NCBI GenBank assembly: GCA_024867545.1
Contig: JANFNE010000060.1
Location: forward strand, 124,001 to 188,000
Source of the DNA: Phytopythium helicoides
Taxonomy: Eukaryota; Oomycota; Peronosporomycetes; Pythiales; Pythiaceae
Length of the DNA stretch: 64,000 bases
Reading direction: 5' to 3'
Below are positions 1-9,927 of the stretch, piece after piece. Position numbers and translations under genes: made by a program. Under the pieces are notes generated by a model. That model saw only the letters and a list, made by a program, of their open reading frames with translations, was not told the origin of the DNA and did no database searches. How positions within the stretch are numbered: the first letter of the stretch is position 1; each line of letters starts with the position of its first letter.

Positions 1-499
1 TGCACACGTTGTCTTCACCGTCGAGCAGCACGTTTTCGAGGGAGAGGTCTCGATGCGCGACACCGACAGTTGAGTGTAGGAAGCGAACACCTTCGAGCAC
101 CTGCCGCATGAGTGCGAGTGCATGGGCCTCGGACAGTCCGGAACTGAACTTGTTGGCTTCGAGCAGCTGGAAAAGGTCACCACCAGTGCAGTACTCGTAG
201 ACGAGGTAGAGGTCTCCGTCCTGCACCATCTGACTGATTGGGTAGAGGATGTTGGGATGGCCGTCTAGGTCCATGAGGGTCTGTGCGATGCGTAGCTCCT
301 GGAACGGATCGTCTAGATGTCGTCCTGGATCGTGTGCGTCTTGAATGCGGGATGCGTTGTTGAGCGATGTGTGTTTGACGGCGACGGTGAGAGTCTTGCG
401 TGCCTCGGTGTCGTCTGGTAGAAGGAGGTCGCACTTTAGCACCTCTCCGTAGAGCGTGTCGGCGATCTTGCGTCGGACGATGAGTCGAGAGGGAGTCAT
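1..499 (-). CDS. Serine/threonine protein kinase, partial (C-terminus beyond left edge)
   Basis: This is the N-terminal half of a small protein kinase whose 3' part lies outside the window. It aligns without gaps to 2592-3090, the same part of the complete kinase at 2221-3090, at roughly 97-98% identity, so the two are tandem paralogues. The ATG at 497-499 opens with MTPSRLIVRRK, where the sister gene reads MADSRLIVRRK. The part seen runs from the nucleotide-binding lobe to the catalytic loop (HRDLSLEN). Substrate and pathway are unknown. The reading frame stays open to the window edge. Confidence 0.75.
   Translation of the reverse strand, partial: MTPSRLIVRRKIADTLYGEVLKCDLLLPDDTEARKTLTVAVKHTSLNNASRIQDAHDPGRHLDDPFQELRIAQTLMDLDGHPNILYPISQMVQDGDLYLVYEYCTGGDLFQLLEANKFSSGLSEAHALALMRQVLEGVRFLHSTVGVAHRDLSLENVLLDGEDNVC
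1..499. repeat. Tandem duplicate of 2592-3090
   Basis: Bases 1-499 match 2592-3090 collinearly with only scattered substitutions. Similarity stops at the kinase start codon, since the sequence upstream of each ATG differs. This is one arm of a local kinase duplication; the rest of the first copy lies left of the window. Confidence 0.85.
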
Positions 500-2220
500 A
501 GCCGTAGTATTGAGAAACTATAGTGCAGAGGCTGATTGATCGGTCGACGGTAAATAGTAAAGTGATGCTATGTCGTAACGAGAGGAGAATGTATTGGATT
601 GCAGCCGTTGCGGAGTTTGAGCTAGGGATATCCAGACGAGACCCCGCCTTGTCCTGGAGCGTCTTCGTGGCAGAAGTGCGAGCCTCATTTGTTCCATGGA
701 CTGCAACCGGCGGGAGATGTGTGTATGCGACGGTAGCGAGTCCAGCATGGCACGTTGCAGTTCGTAAGCTGTGCTTGTCCTTGTCACCAGCCCCCGTTCG
801 TTACAAAATGAAACAGACGCGATACACCCCAATGCTGGCGTCCTTCCACCACTTCACCCTTTGATAGGTAGCTTTCGCAGTCCCAGGAGATTTATCCTAC
901 CTGCTTCAATTCAGCGTCGACCCTTTTGGATTGCCAATGAGGCAGCTAGGATCATGTGCCAACGGTTCAGTATGACTCTTTCCCGTTACGGATCCTGGCT
1001 GCTGCAACTCCTCCGGATCGTGAGTGCTATGGTGGTAGGCTGCCTTTGAGAAGGATTGTGAGCAGGTAAGCCTGCTCGTGGTCGTGCCTTTTGGTGCTCG
1101 AATGGCAGGTCCGATCGCAGCGACGCTGAAAGAACGCGGTCGCGTGTCCATGCTAGTTGCAAACATACGTCATGAAGGTGCTGAGCGTCTCGATGCTTTG
1201 AGTAGCTGCCGCCGCGACGATGTCGCGTAATGAAACAGAACGCATGGGGCAACAGAGCAAATACGATGCTGCGCGACTTGCGCCAGCTTCATCATGGCAG
1301 GGATGGTGTATCATGCCGCTCGATGTTCCAAAGATTTGTTCGGTTCGATGGATCTTGAGTAGATTTTTTTGTGCGACATGGAGAGGACGGGATTCTAGCG
1401 CTACAAGAACGTCACGCTTAAGGAATCTTTGCTACATCTAGCCGCCACAAACGAACATCATCACTAGTGCTCCACGTCGATCATGCAGGTGTTGGTGAAT
1501 ATTTGAGCTTCAAGTTGCAAAGAGCGTTTAGTCTTGAGGAAGATTGAGATGCCGATATATCCCGATAACTGGGTACGCTTGGAGGTCGTGCGCTCAAACG
1601 GGTGCGAGGCGGGTGACTTCGCCATCGCCGCTCCTTGGCATTCGTCATAACTGCTTCGTTGCGGCTGACTGGACCGCACAGCAGATGAGTATTCCCCCTC
1701 ACCCCACGCTCCCGACTCAAGTGTAAGACTCATGTGAGGCGAGTGCGAAGTGGCAAGAATCCATCTGAAACCACGCAGAGCTCTAGTTGAGCGTTGACAA
1801 ATGTTGCTCTTACTTGCCATACAGAACCTAGGTATTTTTCGACGAAAGTCTCAATCTCCTCCTGATTATCCACGTTTACGATCATTCGGTCCAGGATGTT
1901 CACGTCGCTCTATGGGTTATCTTACCTCATCGTCTATGGCTCGCCACATGACTGCCTCGCCCGGTTACATCTCAATAGCGATTTCCTTAGTGAAAAAATT
2001 GGGTTCGAAGAATCTAGAGAATGACAACCAATCGACTAAACTCTTTGCTCGTTCCTTCAACACGAGATTTTAGCCGCGTTCGAGTTCACAGTCGAACCAG
2101 ACAACCGTCAACGAGGATGTAGTTGAATCGGTTATGCTCGCAAACAGAGAACATTGCTCAGATATGCTACCAAATTATCTTTTTCAATACTTATCATATA
2201 GTTTAGTGAAACCTCGGATA
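500..2220. other. Intergenic, no gene recognised
   Basis: Only short unsupported open frames are present here, the longest being a 118-codon minus-strand frame at 1464-1820. None shows a recognisable domain, and no RNA gene or clear repeat was seen. Confidence 0.5.
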
Positions 2221-3090
2221 TCAACTCAGGACTGGGTGTGCGAGGATCTCTTCCAAGTCGATGCGCTCCACTGGATCCACACATAGCATCCGAGAAAGAA
2301 GATCAAACGTATCGCCCGAAACACGATCAGAGTATCCCCACTTTTTAAACACGCCCTCAACACCATGCTTCTCAAGCGCCAAGAAACTCTTGTCTGAGCG
2401 AGACGCGATTGGAACAAGCCTCGAACCAGTCAACAAAATGAACCACATGATCCCGAGAGACCAAATGTCCGCCTTGACTGGATCGTAACGCTCACGCGCA
2501 ACCACCTCTGGCGCCATGTAGAAGTCCTTGCCGACCTGCTCGTCGCTCGGAGTCGCATTGACGTCGACAGATAGAGCAAAATCCGCGATCTTGCACACGT
2601 TATCTTCGCCGCCGAGGAGTACGTTCTCGAGGGAGAGGTCTCGATGCGCGACACCGACAGTTGAGTGTAGGAAGCGAACACCTTCGAGCACCTGCCGCAT
2701 GAGTGCGAGTGCATGGGCCTCGGACAGTCCGGAACTGAACTTGTTGGCTTCGAGCAGCTGGAAAAGGTCACCACCAGTGCAGTACTCGTAGACGAGGTAG
2801 AGGTCTCCGTCCTGCACCATCTGACTGATTGGGTAGAGGATGTTGGGATGGCCGTCTAGGTCCATGAGGGTCTGTGCGATGCGTAGCTCCTGGAACGGAT
2901 CGTCTAGATGTCGTCCTGGATCGTGTGCGTCTTGAATGCGGGATGCGTTGTTGAGCGATGTGTGTTTGACGGCGACGGTGAGAGTCTTGTGTGCCTCGGT
3001 GTCGCCTGGTAGAAGGAGATCGCACTTTAGCACCTCTCCGTAGAGCGTGTCGGCGATCTTGCGTCGGACGATGAGTCGAGAGTCGGCCAT
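2221..3090 (-). CDS. Serine/threonine protein kinase, intronless, 289 aa
   Basis: This is a minimal kinase: the domain fills the whole protein. Visible landmarks are the ATP-anchoring Lys in TVAVKH, the catalytic loop HRDLSLENVLL, the metal-binding segment DFA (normally DFG), the MAPE activation-segment end, and the DIWSLGIMWF helix. The glycine-rich loop is degenerate, with only YGEV remaining. The ATG at 3088-3090 was chosen because codons upstream in this frame lack another ATG. The gene starts 38 bp after the stop of the Myb/SANT-like gene on the same strand. It is a diverged relative of the kinases at 11838, 18604 and 25564. Being an active kinase is plausible but unproven given DFA. Confidence 0.85.
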   Translation of the reverse strand: MADSRLIVRRKIADTLYGEVLKCDLLLPGDTEAHKTLTVAVKHTSLNNASRIQDAHDPGRHLDDPFQELRIAQTLMDLDGHPNILYPISQMVQDGDLYLVYEYCTGGDLFQLLEANKFSSGLSEAHALALMRQVLEGVRFLHSTVGVAHRDLSLENVLLGGEDNVCKIADFALSVDVNATPSDEQVGKDFYMAPEVVARERYDPVKADIWSLGIMWFILLTGSRLVPIASRSDKSFLALEKHGVEGVFKKWGYSDRVSGDTFDLLSRMLCVDPVERIDLEEILAHPVLS

Positions 3091-3128
3091 GGTCTGAAAG
3101 TCTGGTTTGTGGGTGGTGAAGAACTGAG

Positions 3129-4606
3129 TCAAAGGCTTATTCCGTGCGGAGTAGGCATCTGCGTATCGGAATCACTAACATCATGTGGTTCGGATGCATC
3201 ATTTTGAGAAGGCGTTGCGTCAGCGCTTTCCTCGAGTATCTTTCTGACGAGGGAGTCAGTGTGGGTTACGAGAGAGTTGGCGCTGACGACTAGTGCTGTT
3301 GTATCTTCGAGTAGTGTGGAATAGCGATCGGCCACATTAGTTAGACTAGTCACCAAGTTGACTAGCGGAGCCTGCAAGCTTATGAAGAATTCCCTCGCTG
3401 CTTCAGACTCGGAACTCGCATGCTGGAGCGCAACTTCATCGGCCTCACGCTCGATGTCATCTTGTGATCGTTGTTGTCGTCTAATTAAGTCAGCTCGAGC
3501 GCAATGCGACTTCGGCACAGCTACTGCTGGGCTGATAAGGCCAGAACGTGAGCTTTCAGCAGCACTATTGAGCGCTTCACCGTGCTCACCAGTAGCGATT
3601 GCGTTACCACGAATACGAGCGCAAGCTTCTTGATGCTCAAATGATCCTCCGTTGCGAAGGGCTGTCAAAAAGTTGATCTCTAGAGGATTCTTAGCGCTTC
3701 TTTGAAAATCAGCCCACATGTGGTCAGGTAAAGAGACCGTATTTCTGGCGGGATCATAACCAGCTCCACTTGTGTGAAGCAACTTGTAGAAAATGTCGTA
3801 CCGCTGCATGAGCTGGTGATATCGTGACTGACACTCGGTAGCTAGCACATCCGAAAGTGAATGAGTTCTGTGCTATTGCCCTTTGTCTACCAGCATCACA
3901 AAAACGTACCACTGAATTGAATTGAAGAGGCTCGATAGATTTTATTCGCAATGGCACCCCATGTCTGGAGGTCAACCTTTCCAGCCCGCGTACGCGGAGC
4001 TTCTAATACTTTCTGAAGTAGGAGCGACTCCATATCAGTACACCAGTTGTTTTCATGCGCTTCGACGTTCTGGTCTTGCTGGTGAAGTGGTGGTGGTTGT
4101 CGCATCTGAGGTCGCAGCTGAGGTTGTTGCTGATGAGCCTCTGGTAGAATTTGACCTTGCAGGCGAGAGTGCGGATGTTGCTGATGTAGTTGTTGCTATT
4201 GCTGCTGCTGTTGCTGTTGAATTTCCTGCATTTTTTGTCGTATTTGTTGCTGTTGATATTGATGTTGTTGTAGCTGCCGCTGTTTCTGGAGTAGTAGTAG
4301 CTGTTGTTGCTCTCGAAGAGCAGCGACACACTGCTCTTCGCGAACAAGTTGCTGGTGATTTGTTGGTATCTGCGCTAAATTCGCATTCTGCCGAAAATGT
4401 GGCTGGCGATGGCGCTGAATCTGCAAGTCCCGCTCTCCGTCACGTTCAAAGGACGTGAAGTTGAAATTCTCTCTGTGCTGCTCTGGAATCTCTATGTCTT
4501 TCGCACTACTCACCAGAGCACTACTCGCCAGGTCGATTTCATTTTCGCCGTCCTCGCCTTGATTTTGAGCAAGGAAGTCTAGCATCTCCTGCTCGCTAAA
4601 TTCCAT
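3129..4606 (-). pseudogene. Myb/SANT-like DNA-binding protein with polyQ, in-frame TAG
   Basis: Two exons (4606-3910 and 3841-3129) join across a 68-nt GTACGT...CTAG intron to give 470 codons in frame. Order: acidic N-terminus (MEFSEQEMLDFL), a long Gln-rich tract, then a Myb/SANT-like domain split by the intron. The domain has NNWCTDMESLLLQKVLE before the intron and TECQSRYHQLMQRYDIFYKLL...GAGYDP...WADF after it, a pattern typical of the Myb_DNA-bind_3 family. A coiled, acidic tail follows. A single TAG at 4196-4198 interrupts the Gln tract (CAG to TAG). The frame before and after it is the same, so this is one nonsense change or a sequencing error. Such proteins are often partners of PIF/Harbinger transposases, and one lies at 8488-9633, but co-mobilisation is inference. 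Confidence 0.65.
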
Positions 4607-5834
4607 TTGTTGAGACTTGCCAGAGGCACCACGATCTGGATTCCAGCTTCGAGCTCTTTCCACTGCGACGAGATCTGGATCCTCCCCCACACGAGCCGTG
4701 ACGGCTCACAAAAAACCTCATGAAACGTTGCTGAAACTAAATTATAAAAAAACTGTGTTCTAACGTTTCGCGTCCACGCGTTTCAGAGTTTCAATTCAAA
4801 AGATGAAACCGAATCAACGATTCGGTTTCATCGTGTAACCAGAGGTTGAACTGTTGTAGTACTATTCCAGCAGTCGAGTAGTAGAACTACTACCGTGACA
4901 GTACTGCTAAAACCGTACTCGCGAGTATGCATACACAACTACTCAAGTAGTGCCGTGAATAGATACTCTCAATTGTGCCGTTTTTCCAAGATAAGTAGTA
5001 CTGGTGGCATCATAAGTGAACTCAAAATCTCAGCTCAAGCGGATTCGCCGATGCCATGTAACATGTAACGCGGAAGGTTGCATCCCAACGGGCAAATTAG
5101 CGATTACACCTTGTGTTGTATGGGCACGTGGTGCTCACCATATATTCAGCAGCCGAATCCATAAAGGAGAAGTGAGAGGTTGCCCCCACCAAGCGACGCG
5201 TCCGAAGCGTCAGTCTAACCTGTGACCATAGTTTCTGCAGCTTGACTTGCTACACACAAATCTCAGGGAAGTAGAGCGCGGCATCGCAGGCCCGATCAAC
5301 ATCACCGAGTACTATTTCCATCAATACAAGTTGTTCCGAGGATGATTCGCGTCAAATATGATCGCGTGACCATGTTTGGACATTCACCCATGATCTTGTT
5401 GTTCCATATCGGCATGCTGGATGTGAGTATCGCAGCATTTGCTTATTTTGTGTTGATAGAGCATGTCGGGCATCATTGAAATCTAAATTGTCGTAGAACC
5501 ACCGGCAGAATTTGCAGCTCGGACAAGACCTATGTAGATATTCGGAGCGGATAGAGTGCGATGTGAGTGTCTGCACGTTCCTGTAGCGTTGTCGACGTCG
5601 TCTGCAAGCGTGGATCGTAGATCAGAAATGTAGATCTTAGATACGGAGCGCCGATCTTAGATCAAACGCGTCCGATTATGATGAGGTGAGTCGGGAAAAA
5701 CCCACGTGGCAGCCGGCTTGGACTAGAGCCCGGCTGAGGAACAGGTATAGAGAGCTCTGTGGGCTTGTCCGGCGGGAAGCGAGTCGCCGCAACAGGCCGG
5801 GAGATTGGTCAGGTCGGTTTAACGGCACCTCCTA
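4607..5834. other. AT-rich, palindrome-rich non-coding region
   Basis: No gene was recognised. The region holds several perfect short palindromes (4802-4832; GTAGTAG-AA-CTACTAC near 4880; ACTACT-CA-AGTAGT near 4950) and repeated GATCTTAGAT-like words near 5610-5670. This composition resembles the non-coding ends of DNA transposons, but no element boundaries were found. Confidence 0.4.
4802..4832. repeat. Perfect 14-bp inverted repeat, 3-nt loop
   Basis: GATGAAACCGAATC at 4802-4815 is followed by AAC and then its exact reverse complement at 4819-4832. It sits about 200 bp upstream of the Myb/SANT-like gene. It could be a protein-binding palindrome, a transposon-end remnant, or a hairpin in a transcript. 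Confidence 0.75.
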
Positions 5835-5880
5835 TTGGTGACGTGGTTGAGGTGTGATGAAGTGGATCCGGTCTTTCGGG

Positions 5881-5949
5881 ACACTAGGGACAACGTCCCC
5901 AGTAGTGTTGATATACGGTACACCTTGCCCGAGGGACTTTTCCCTCGGG
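5881..5949. repeat. Two adjacent GC-rich hairpins
   Basis: GGGAC-AAC-GTCCC lies inside a longer interrupted stem (ACACTA...TAGTGT, 5881-5909). CCCGAGGG (5928-5935) pairs with CCCTCGGG (5942-5949) around a 6-nt loop. Their role is unknown. Confidence 0.6.
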
Positions 5950-6425
5950 GCCAGCGTTTTCCCCCTTGGGGCGGCGTGGTTCTCTCGCTTTCATGGAATG
6001 CGCAAGCACCCGCTCATGATTACTCCCCAAGGGTTCTAGAGACGCGCCTCAACCTCGATTCAACAATCCCCAGAGTCAGTTGGATCGGTATACTCACGGG
6101 CGATAGTTACTTGAAAACCAGTATAAACTATACAGTAAGTATTATTTATCGGAGGTTTTCCTCCAGGGTAAAGAGTCAATACATACTTCCCAATTTACTG
6201 CGAACCCGAGACCCACCCGCGTGCCACGCGTTCTTCCCAACCTTCTTCAAGGTCGGGGACACGTCGTGAGGAAGTCTAGCGAGTCTTAACCCCATTCGAC
6301 GGTAAGTGCGCGCTCCCAGCGCGTATTGCTGTTGAATCCATATTTGGTTGAGTGCTGGACGTGTGCGGTTGTGTGTGCCACGTCCCGAGCTCCTCCATTC
6401 TATACTGTGATACAGGACATTGAAA

Positions 6426-6470
6426 ACAAGTGAAGAAACAAGTGAAGAAACAAGTGAAGAAACAAGTGAA
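6426..6470. repeat. 12-bp tandem repeat, about 3.75 copies
   Basis: The unit ACAAGTGAAGAA is repeated head to tail with no changes. It lies within the possible retroelement leader. Confidence 0.9.
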
Positions 6471-7645
6471 AGCCGGGCAAAGGGCCCATTCGACGCCAGC
6501 GCACCCGTGGGTAAGTGGTGCGTGTTTAGGCGGTATTTGTGTGTGCTTCAGAGTACTGCGGAGCTCTGAGGTGTAGTTATCTATCCGCTGGTTAGTTCCT
6601 CAGGAAGCGAATAGCGCTCCTGAAGGAACCCTTGCATTTTAACGTTGGTGTGTGTTGGTCTGTGACAGACCCGACTGCCACGAGTCTCGGGCCGGTCCTT
6701 GAACCGCCCGTTTAGATCTCCTGATCCCGAGCCGCTCAACGGGGATCACAACGCTCCGGTACTGACCAAGCGAGCCCAAGCCAAGAGCCTCCTCAGGGAG
6801 ATCAAGACTGAAGCTCGCTGCGAGAGGGGTGAGACTACTCCCCCAGCTCGTCTATCGACCCGTCATGGAGGGCGCCGCATCATCACATGGTGACGGTCAG
6901 CGCTGTCACCTTAGCGATCTCTGCCGCCCGTTCCTGGGGAAGGCGCATGGCCCACGCGTGCATGAGGCGTACGGCAGAAGCCAGCGGCAATGTGGTGGGG
7001 TGGTTCTCCAAAATCGGAGAGACCAGTCACCAGCTGTCGGAGGGGTTACCCCGGTAGATGAAGGAAAGAGTCACGTTGTGTACCCGCCGGTGGGCGGTTG
7101 CGATCTTCACGGGTTCTGGTGGATGTGTGGAGGCAAGGCTGAGGGGCTCGAAGCCGCGGCATGGATGCTCTTCACTCCGCGGTGGTGGGTTGTGCGGCGG
7201 TCGATAGGTGATCGGCGGCCCCTGCGCAGGATCCTAGTCCTGGCGCGCCAAAGGATAGATGTAGCTGGCGATCCTCGCATGGCCACCCAAAGTGTAGTCC
7301 AAAGTCCTTTGTTAGTCTTCTAACCCTCTTACCGGGCGTGGAGTTGGGGGGAGTAGGTCGAGCAGAGGAGAACAAGGAAGACGTCTTGATGCCCCAAGGT
7401 GAATTCTCGACTCCCTGTTTACCTACGTGTCTGTGCTCAACCATCCTAGTACCTGCTCCTGCACGCCTATGTACCTGTTTTGTGTGAAGTTCATCTGGTC
7501 CGAGTCGCGTAATTAGTGCTGGGGCCGATGCGCGTGCCGTCATCAAGCGATCCCTGGAGGACCCACGAACGATGGTTGGATCTTCGGGTCCCATCTTGAG
7601 GTGGTCCACGCGAATGAGTGTGCACACTCGCCGCCGATCTTCCCA

Positions 7646-7966
7646 TCAGGAGCGCGCGGATCCTCGCTTTTCCCCAGCGTGCTCCACCACAGGAGCTTGG
7701 TCTTGTAGAAGAACGTTGACCAGGATGTTGAGCTCCCGCTGCTTGCCGTCGTCGTGCGCTTTGCGGTGTGTGCAGTGCCAGCGGCGCGAGCTGATGAGGA
7801 GCCTCATCGGCTGGCTGCACGCTGAGCACAGCAGGCTAGACTCGAGCAAGCCCACCCCCATGCACCACCTGATTTTGTTCTCCTCCGACAGCGTGGGAGT
7901 GGTGGTGCTGTCGTAGGAGAACATGTCGGGGCTGAAGGCGTAGTGGTAGGCGGCTGGGCGCTCCAT
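7646..7966 (-). pseudogene. Zinc-finger-like fragment, possibly transposase N-terminus
   Basis: This 106-codon frame starts MERPAAYHYAFSPDMFSY and contains CSACSQPM...RWHCTHRKAH, a CxxC...CxxH arrangement after a GLLESS segment. The layout recalls the N-terminal zinc-binding part of Merlin/IS1016-type transposases. No catalytic core follows. The adjacent frame (7491 onward) continues with different coding-like sequence, which suggests a frameshift. A chance open frame cannot be excluded. Confidence 0.25.
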
Positions 7967-8487
7967 TGTGGCGGTCAGAGGTGGCGCGTCAACGGCCTGG
8001 CGGATTCTCGAATGAGGTTATTTTGGGTGGCAATGAGGGCGGCGGATTAGAAAATAGGGGGTCTGCTTTGCTAGTATACAAAAAATCTATGTTCATTTTC
8101 GTGCCATGCGTCATTTTGGAGGGAAATGTGGGGCACTGCTTGATGAGATGGCGCGAAGTGGCTATTGACATGGCCTTCTGGATGCGCGTAGCACCAGCAC
8201 TCCTAACTGTGATTTGAGTCATTTCTACGTTCCTGAATAAGTGGTGCACTTTTTGAGAGTGGGGCTGCTTTATGAGAGCCGCTGAGAAGCTTCTCTTGAT
8301 GTGAGTCAACCGATTACAGCAGTACTCCATCAGTAGTACTATATCTCTGGATCTCACACGTTGCATTTTACTGTGCATTCTTGTTTGCATAAGTGTATCA
8401 ATGGTCATTCGGCTTTTTTCCTCGTCGAGCTTCCTCGAGCCTTAGCAAGACAACTTTCCTCGGCAACTGCAGGACGACTCGTCCACC

Positions 8488-9633
8488 ATGCCTTGGTCGG
8501 CACTCTACCGCGTTCTATGTTGCGTTCGACGACGTCGCGAAAGGCGCCGTGGCGTGTCGGCCACACCATCAGAAAAGACAACTCGACGGATCTCACGCGT
8601 GCCTTCATGGCCGCGGCTCGAATGCAATCGGTTCTTCTATGAAATGCTTCACCAACCCAGCGACAACTTATTCAAAGACAACTTCCGACTGACTCCCAGC
8701 CAGTATGAACGGCTTCACTCGCTCTGTGAACCTCACTTACATGGAGTCAACAGCTCGCATGAGGCGCTCGGAGTCGCGCTTGATTTCCTCGCCAATGCAA
8801 CGAAGTTGCGTATCCAGGGGACTCACTTTCAACTTCCAGCTACGCGATGCCATGAGTACAGGCATGCGGGGGTTAAAGCGATCATAGCTGCGCTACGAGA
8901 CCGCATTGAAGTCCCCAATCAAGTCCCAAGGTGGTTCGCACACCGATATCCCTATTTCAACCAGGCTGTGTGCGCCGTTGATGGCGTCCATGTTCCGATT
9001 CGGGTGCGCAGCCGGGGAGAAGCAGATCGCTTTCGGTCGAAGACTGGTCACACTACGACGAATGTGCTCATTGCCGGCGATTGGTCCACCCGCGTATGCT
9101 ACGTATACGCTGGTGTCGAAGGCTCGGCCCACGACTCGAAGGTCTTGGCGCTCAGTGGCTTCGAGGACGCAATTCCGAAGAACGCCGTGGTTCTTGCCGA
9201 TGCAGGCTACCCCTTAACATCAAAGCTGCTGACGCCGTACAGAAGTCAGCGCTATGGGTTGAAAGAATGGGATCCCATTGCGACGAAACGACCTTGCAGC
9301 GCGAAGGAGCTGTTCAACCTGAAACACGCTCAAGCACGCTCTACTGTGGAGCAAATATTTGGTATGCTGAAGAAACGATTCAGGATCCTTAACGAAGAGA
9401 ACGCGTGTGAGCTCGACTTCATCAAGGAGACGATCTTCGCATGCTGTTGTCTGCACAACTTTATCTGCGACGAGAAAGATCGAGAGCGAGGCATCCGGAC
9501 TGCGTTCCTGGAGGACACGTTCATTCCTTACGACTTTGCGACGCCGGAAGGTCAGCGCAGCTACATAGCAGAACAGATGTGGATCAACTATCAAGCCAAG
9601 TTGGCGAGTGGCGGTTGCATGGCAGGACGATGA
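8488..9633 (+). CDS. PIF/Harbinger (HARBI1-like) DDE transposase, 381 aa
   Basis: The protein is a DDE_Tnp_4-type transposase. Catalytic residues are visible in order: D165 in AVDGVHVPI, D238 in LADAGYPL, and E288 in STVEQIFGMLKKRF. The motif GSAHDSKVLALSGF between the first and second aspartates, and the final CCCLHNFICD, are typical of the family. The N-terminal part has FYEMLHQPSDNLFKDNFRLTPSQY, probably the helix-turn-helix-like segment. The frame is intact from an ATG at 8488, so the gene may encode a working enzyme. Harbinger elements usually need a Myb-like partner. A damaged one lies 4 kb upstream at 3129-4606, but terminal inverted repeats bracketing both were not found. Confidence 0.9.
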   Translation: MPWSALYRVLCCVRRRRERRRGVSATPSEKTTRRISRVPSWPRLECNRFFYEMLHQPSDNLFKDNFRLTPSQYERLHSLCEPHLHGVNSSHEALGVALDFLANATKLRIQGTHFQLPATRCHEYRHAGVKAIIAALRDRIEVPNQVPRWFAHRYPYFNQAVCAVDGVHVPIRVRSRGEADRFRSKTGHTTTNVLIAGDWSTRVCYVYAGVEGSAHDSKVLALSGFEDAIPKNAVVLADAGYPLTSKLLTPYRSQRYGLKEWDPIATKRPCSAKELFNLKHAQARSTVEQIFGMLKKRFRILNEENACELDFIKETIFACCCLHNFICDEKDRERGIRTAFLEDTFIPYDFATPEGQRSYIAEQMWINYQAKLASGGCMAGR

Positions 9634-9927
9634 TCGCTATCAGTCTCTAGTCGAACGCGGAGGTGAACCAATGTGGATCAAACACCGCCAGGTGATCTTT
9701 CATGGTACATATCGTATGACTGTGTATTGCGTGGCTCTCGTACGACGCAACGAGCTAGCTTTTGTAGGTGCCAATTTCTTGATTCAACAGTAAATCCATC
9801 TCAAACTTCATCTAGCATCAATCGTTTCCTGAGAAACACACTGCACGCAAACTGCTCAAAGGATCTACAGCCCAGCACCAAGAAAAGAGATCTCGAGCGA
9901 CGCTCAAATCCTGAACGATAGATCTCT

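Larger units (their letters stand above)
5835..7645. mobile_element. Possible degenerate LTR-retroelement 5' region
   Basis: This stretch differs in composition from its neighbours. It holds strong GC-rich hairpins (5881-5949), a 12-bp tandem repeat (6426-6470), a structured leader-like segment to about 6690, and then several broken coding-like frames at 6699-7320. A leader followed by a decayed gag-like region is one reading. No reverse transcriptase, integrase or paired LTR was found, so the call is weak. Confidence 0.25.

Noticed and set aside
3922..4458. 178-codon plus-strand Val/Ala-rich frame
   Set aside because: It is the antisense of the Gln-rich tract of the Myb/SANT-like gene.
6829..7323. 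164-codon plus-strand frame
   Set aside because: It has no recognisable domain, lies in a degenerate region, and neighbouring frames look equally coding-like.
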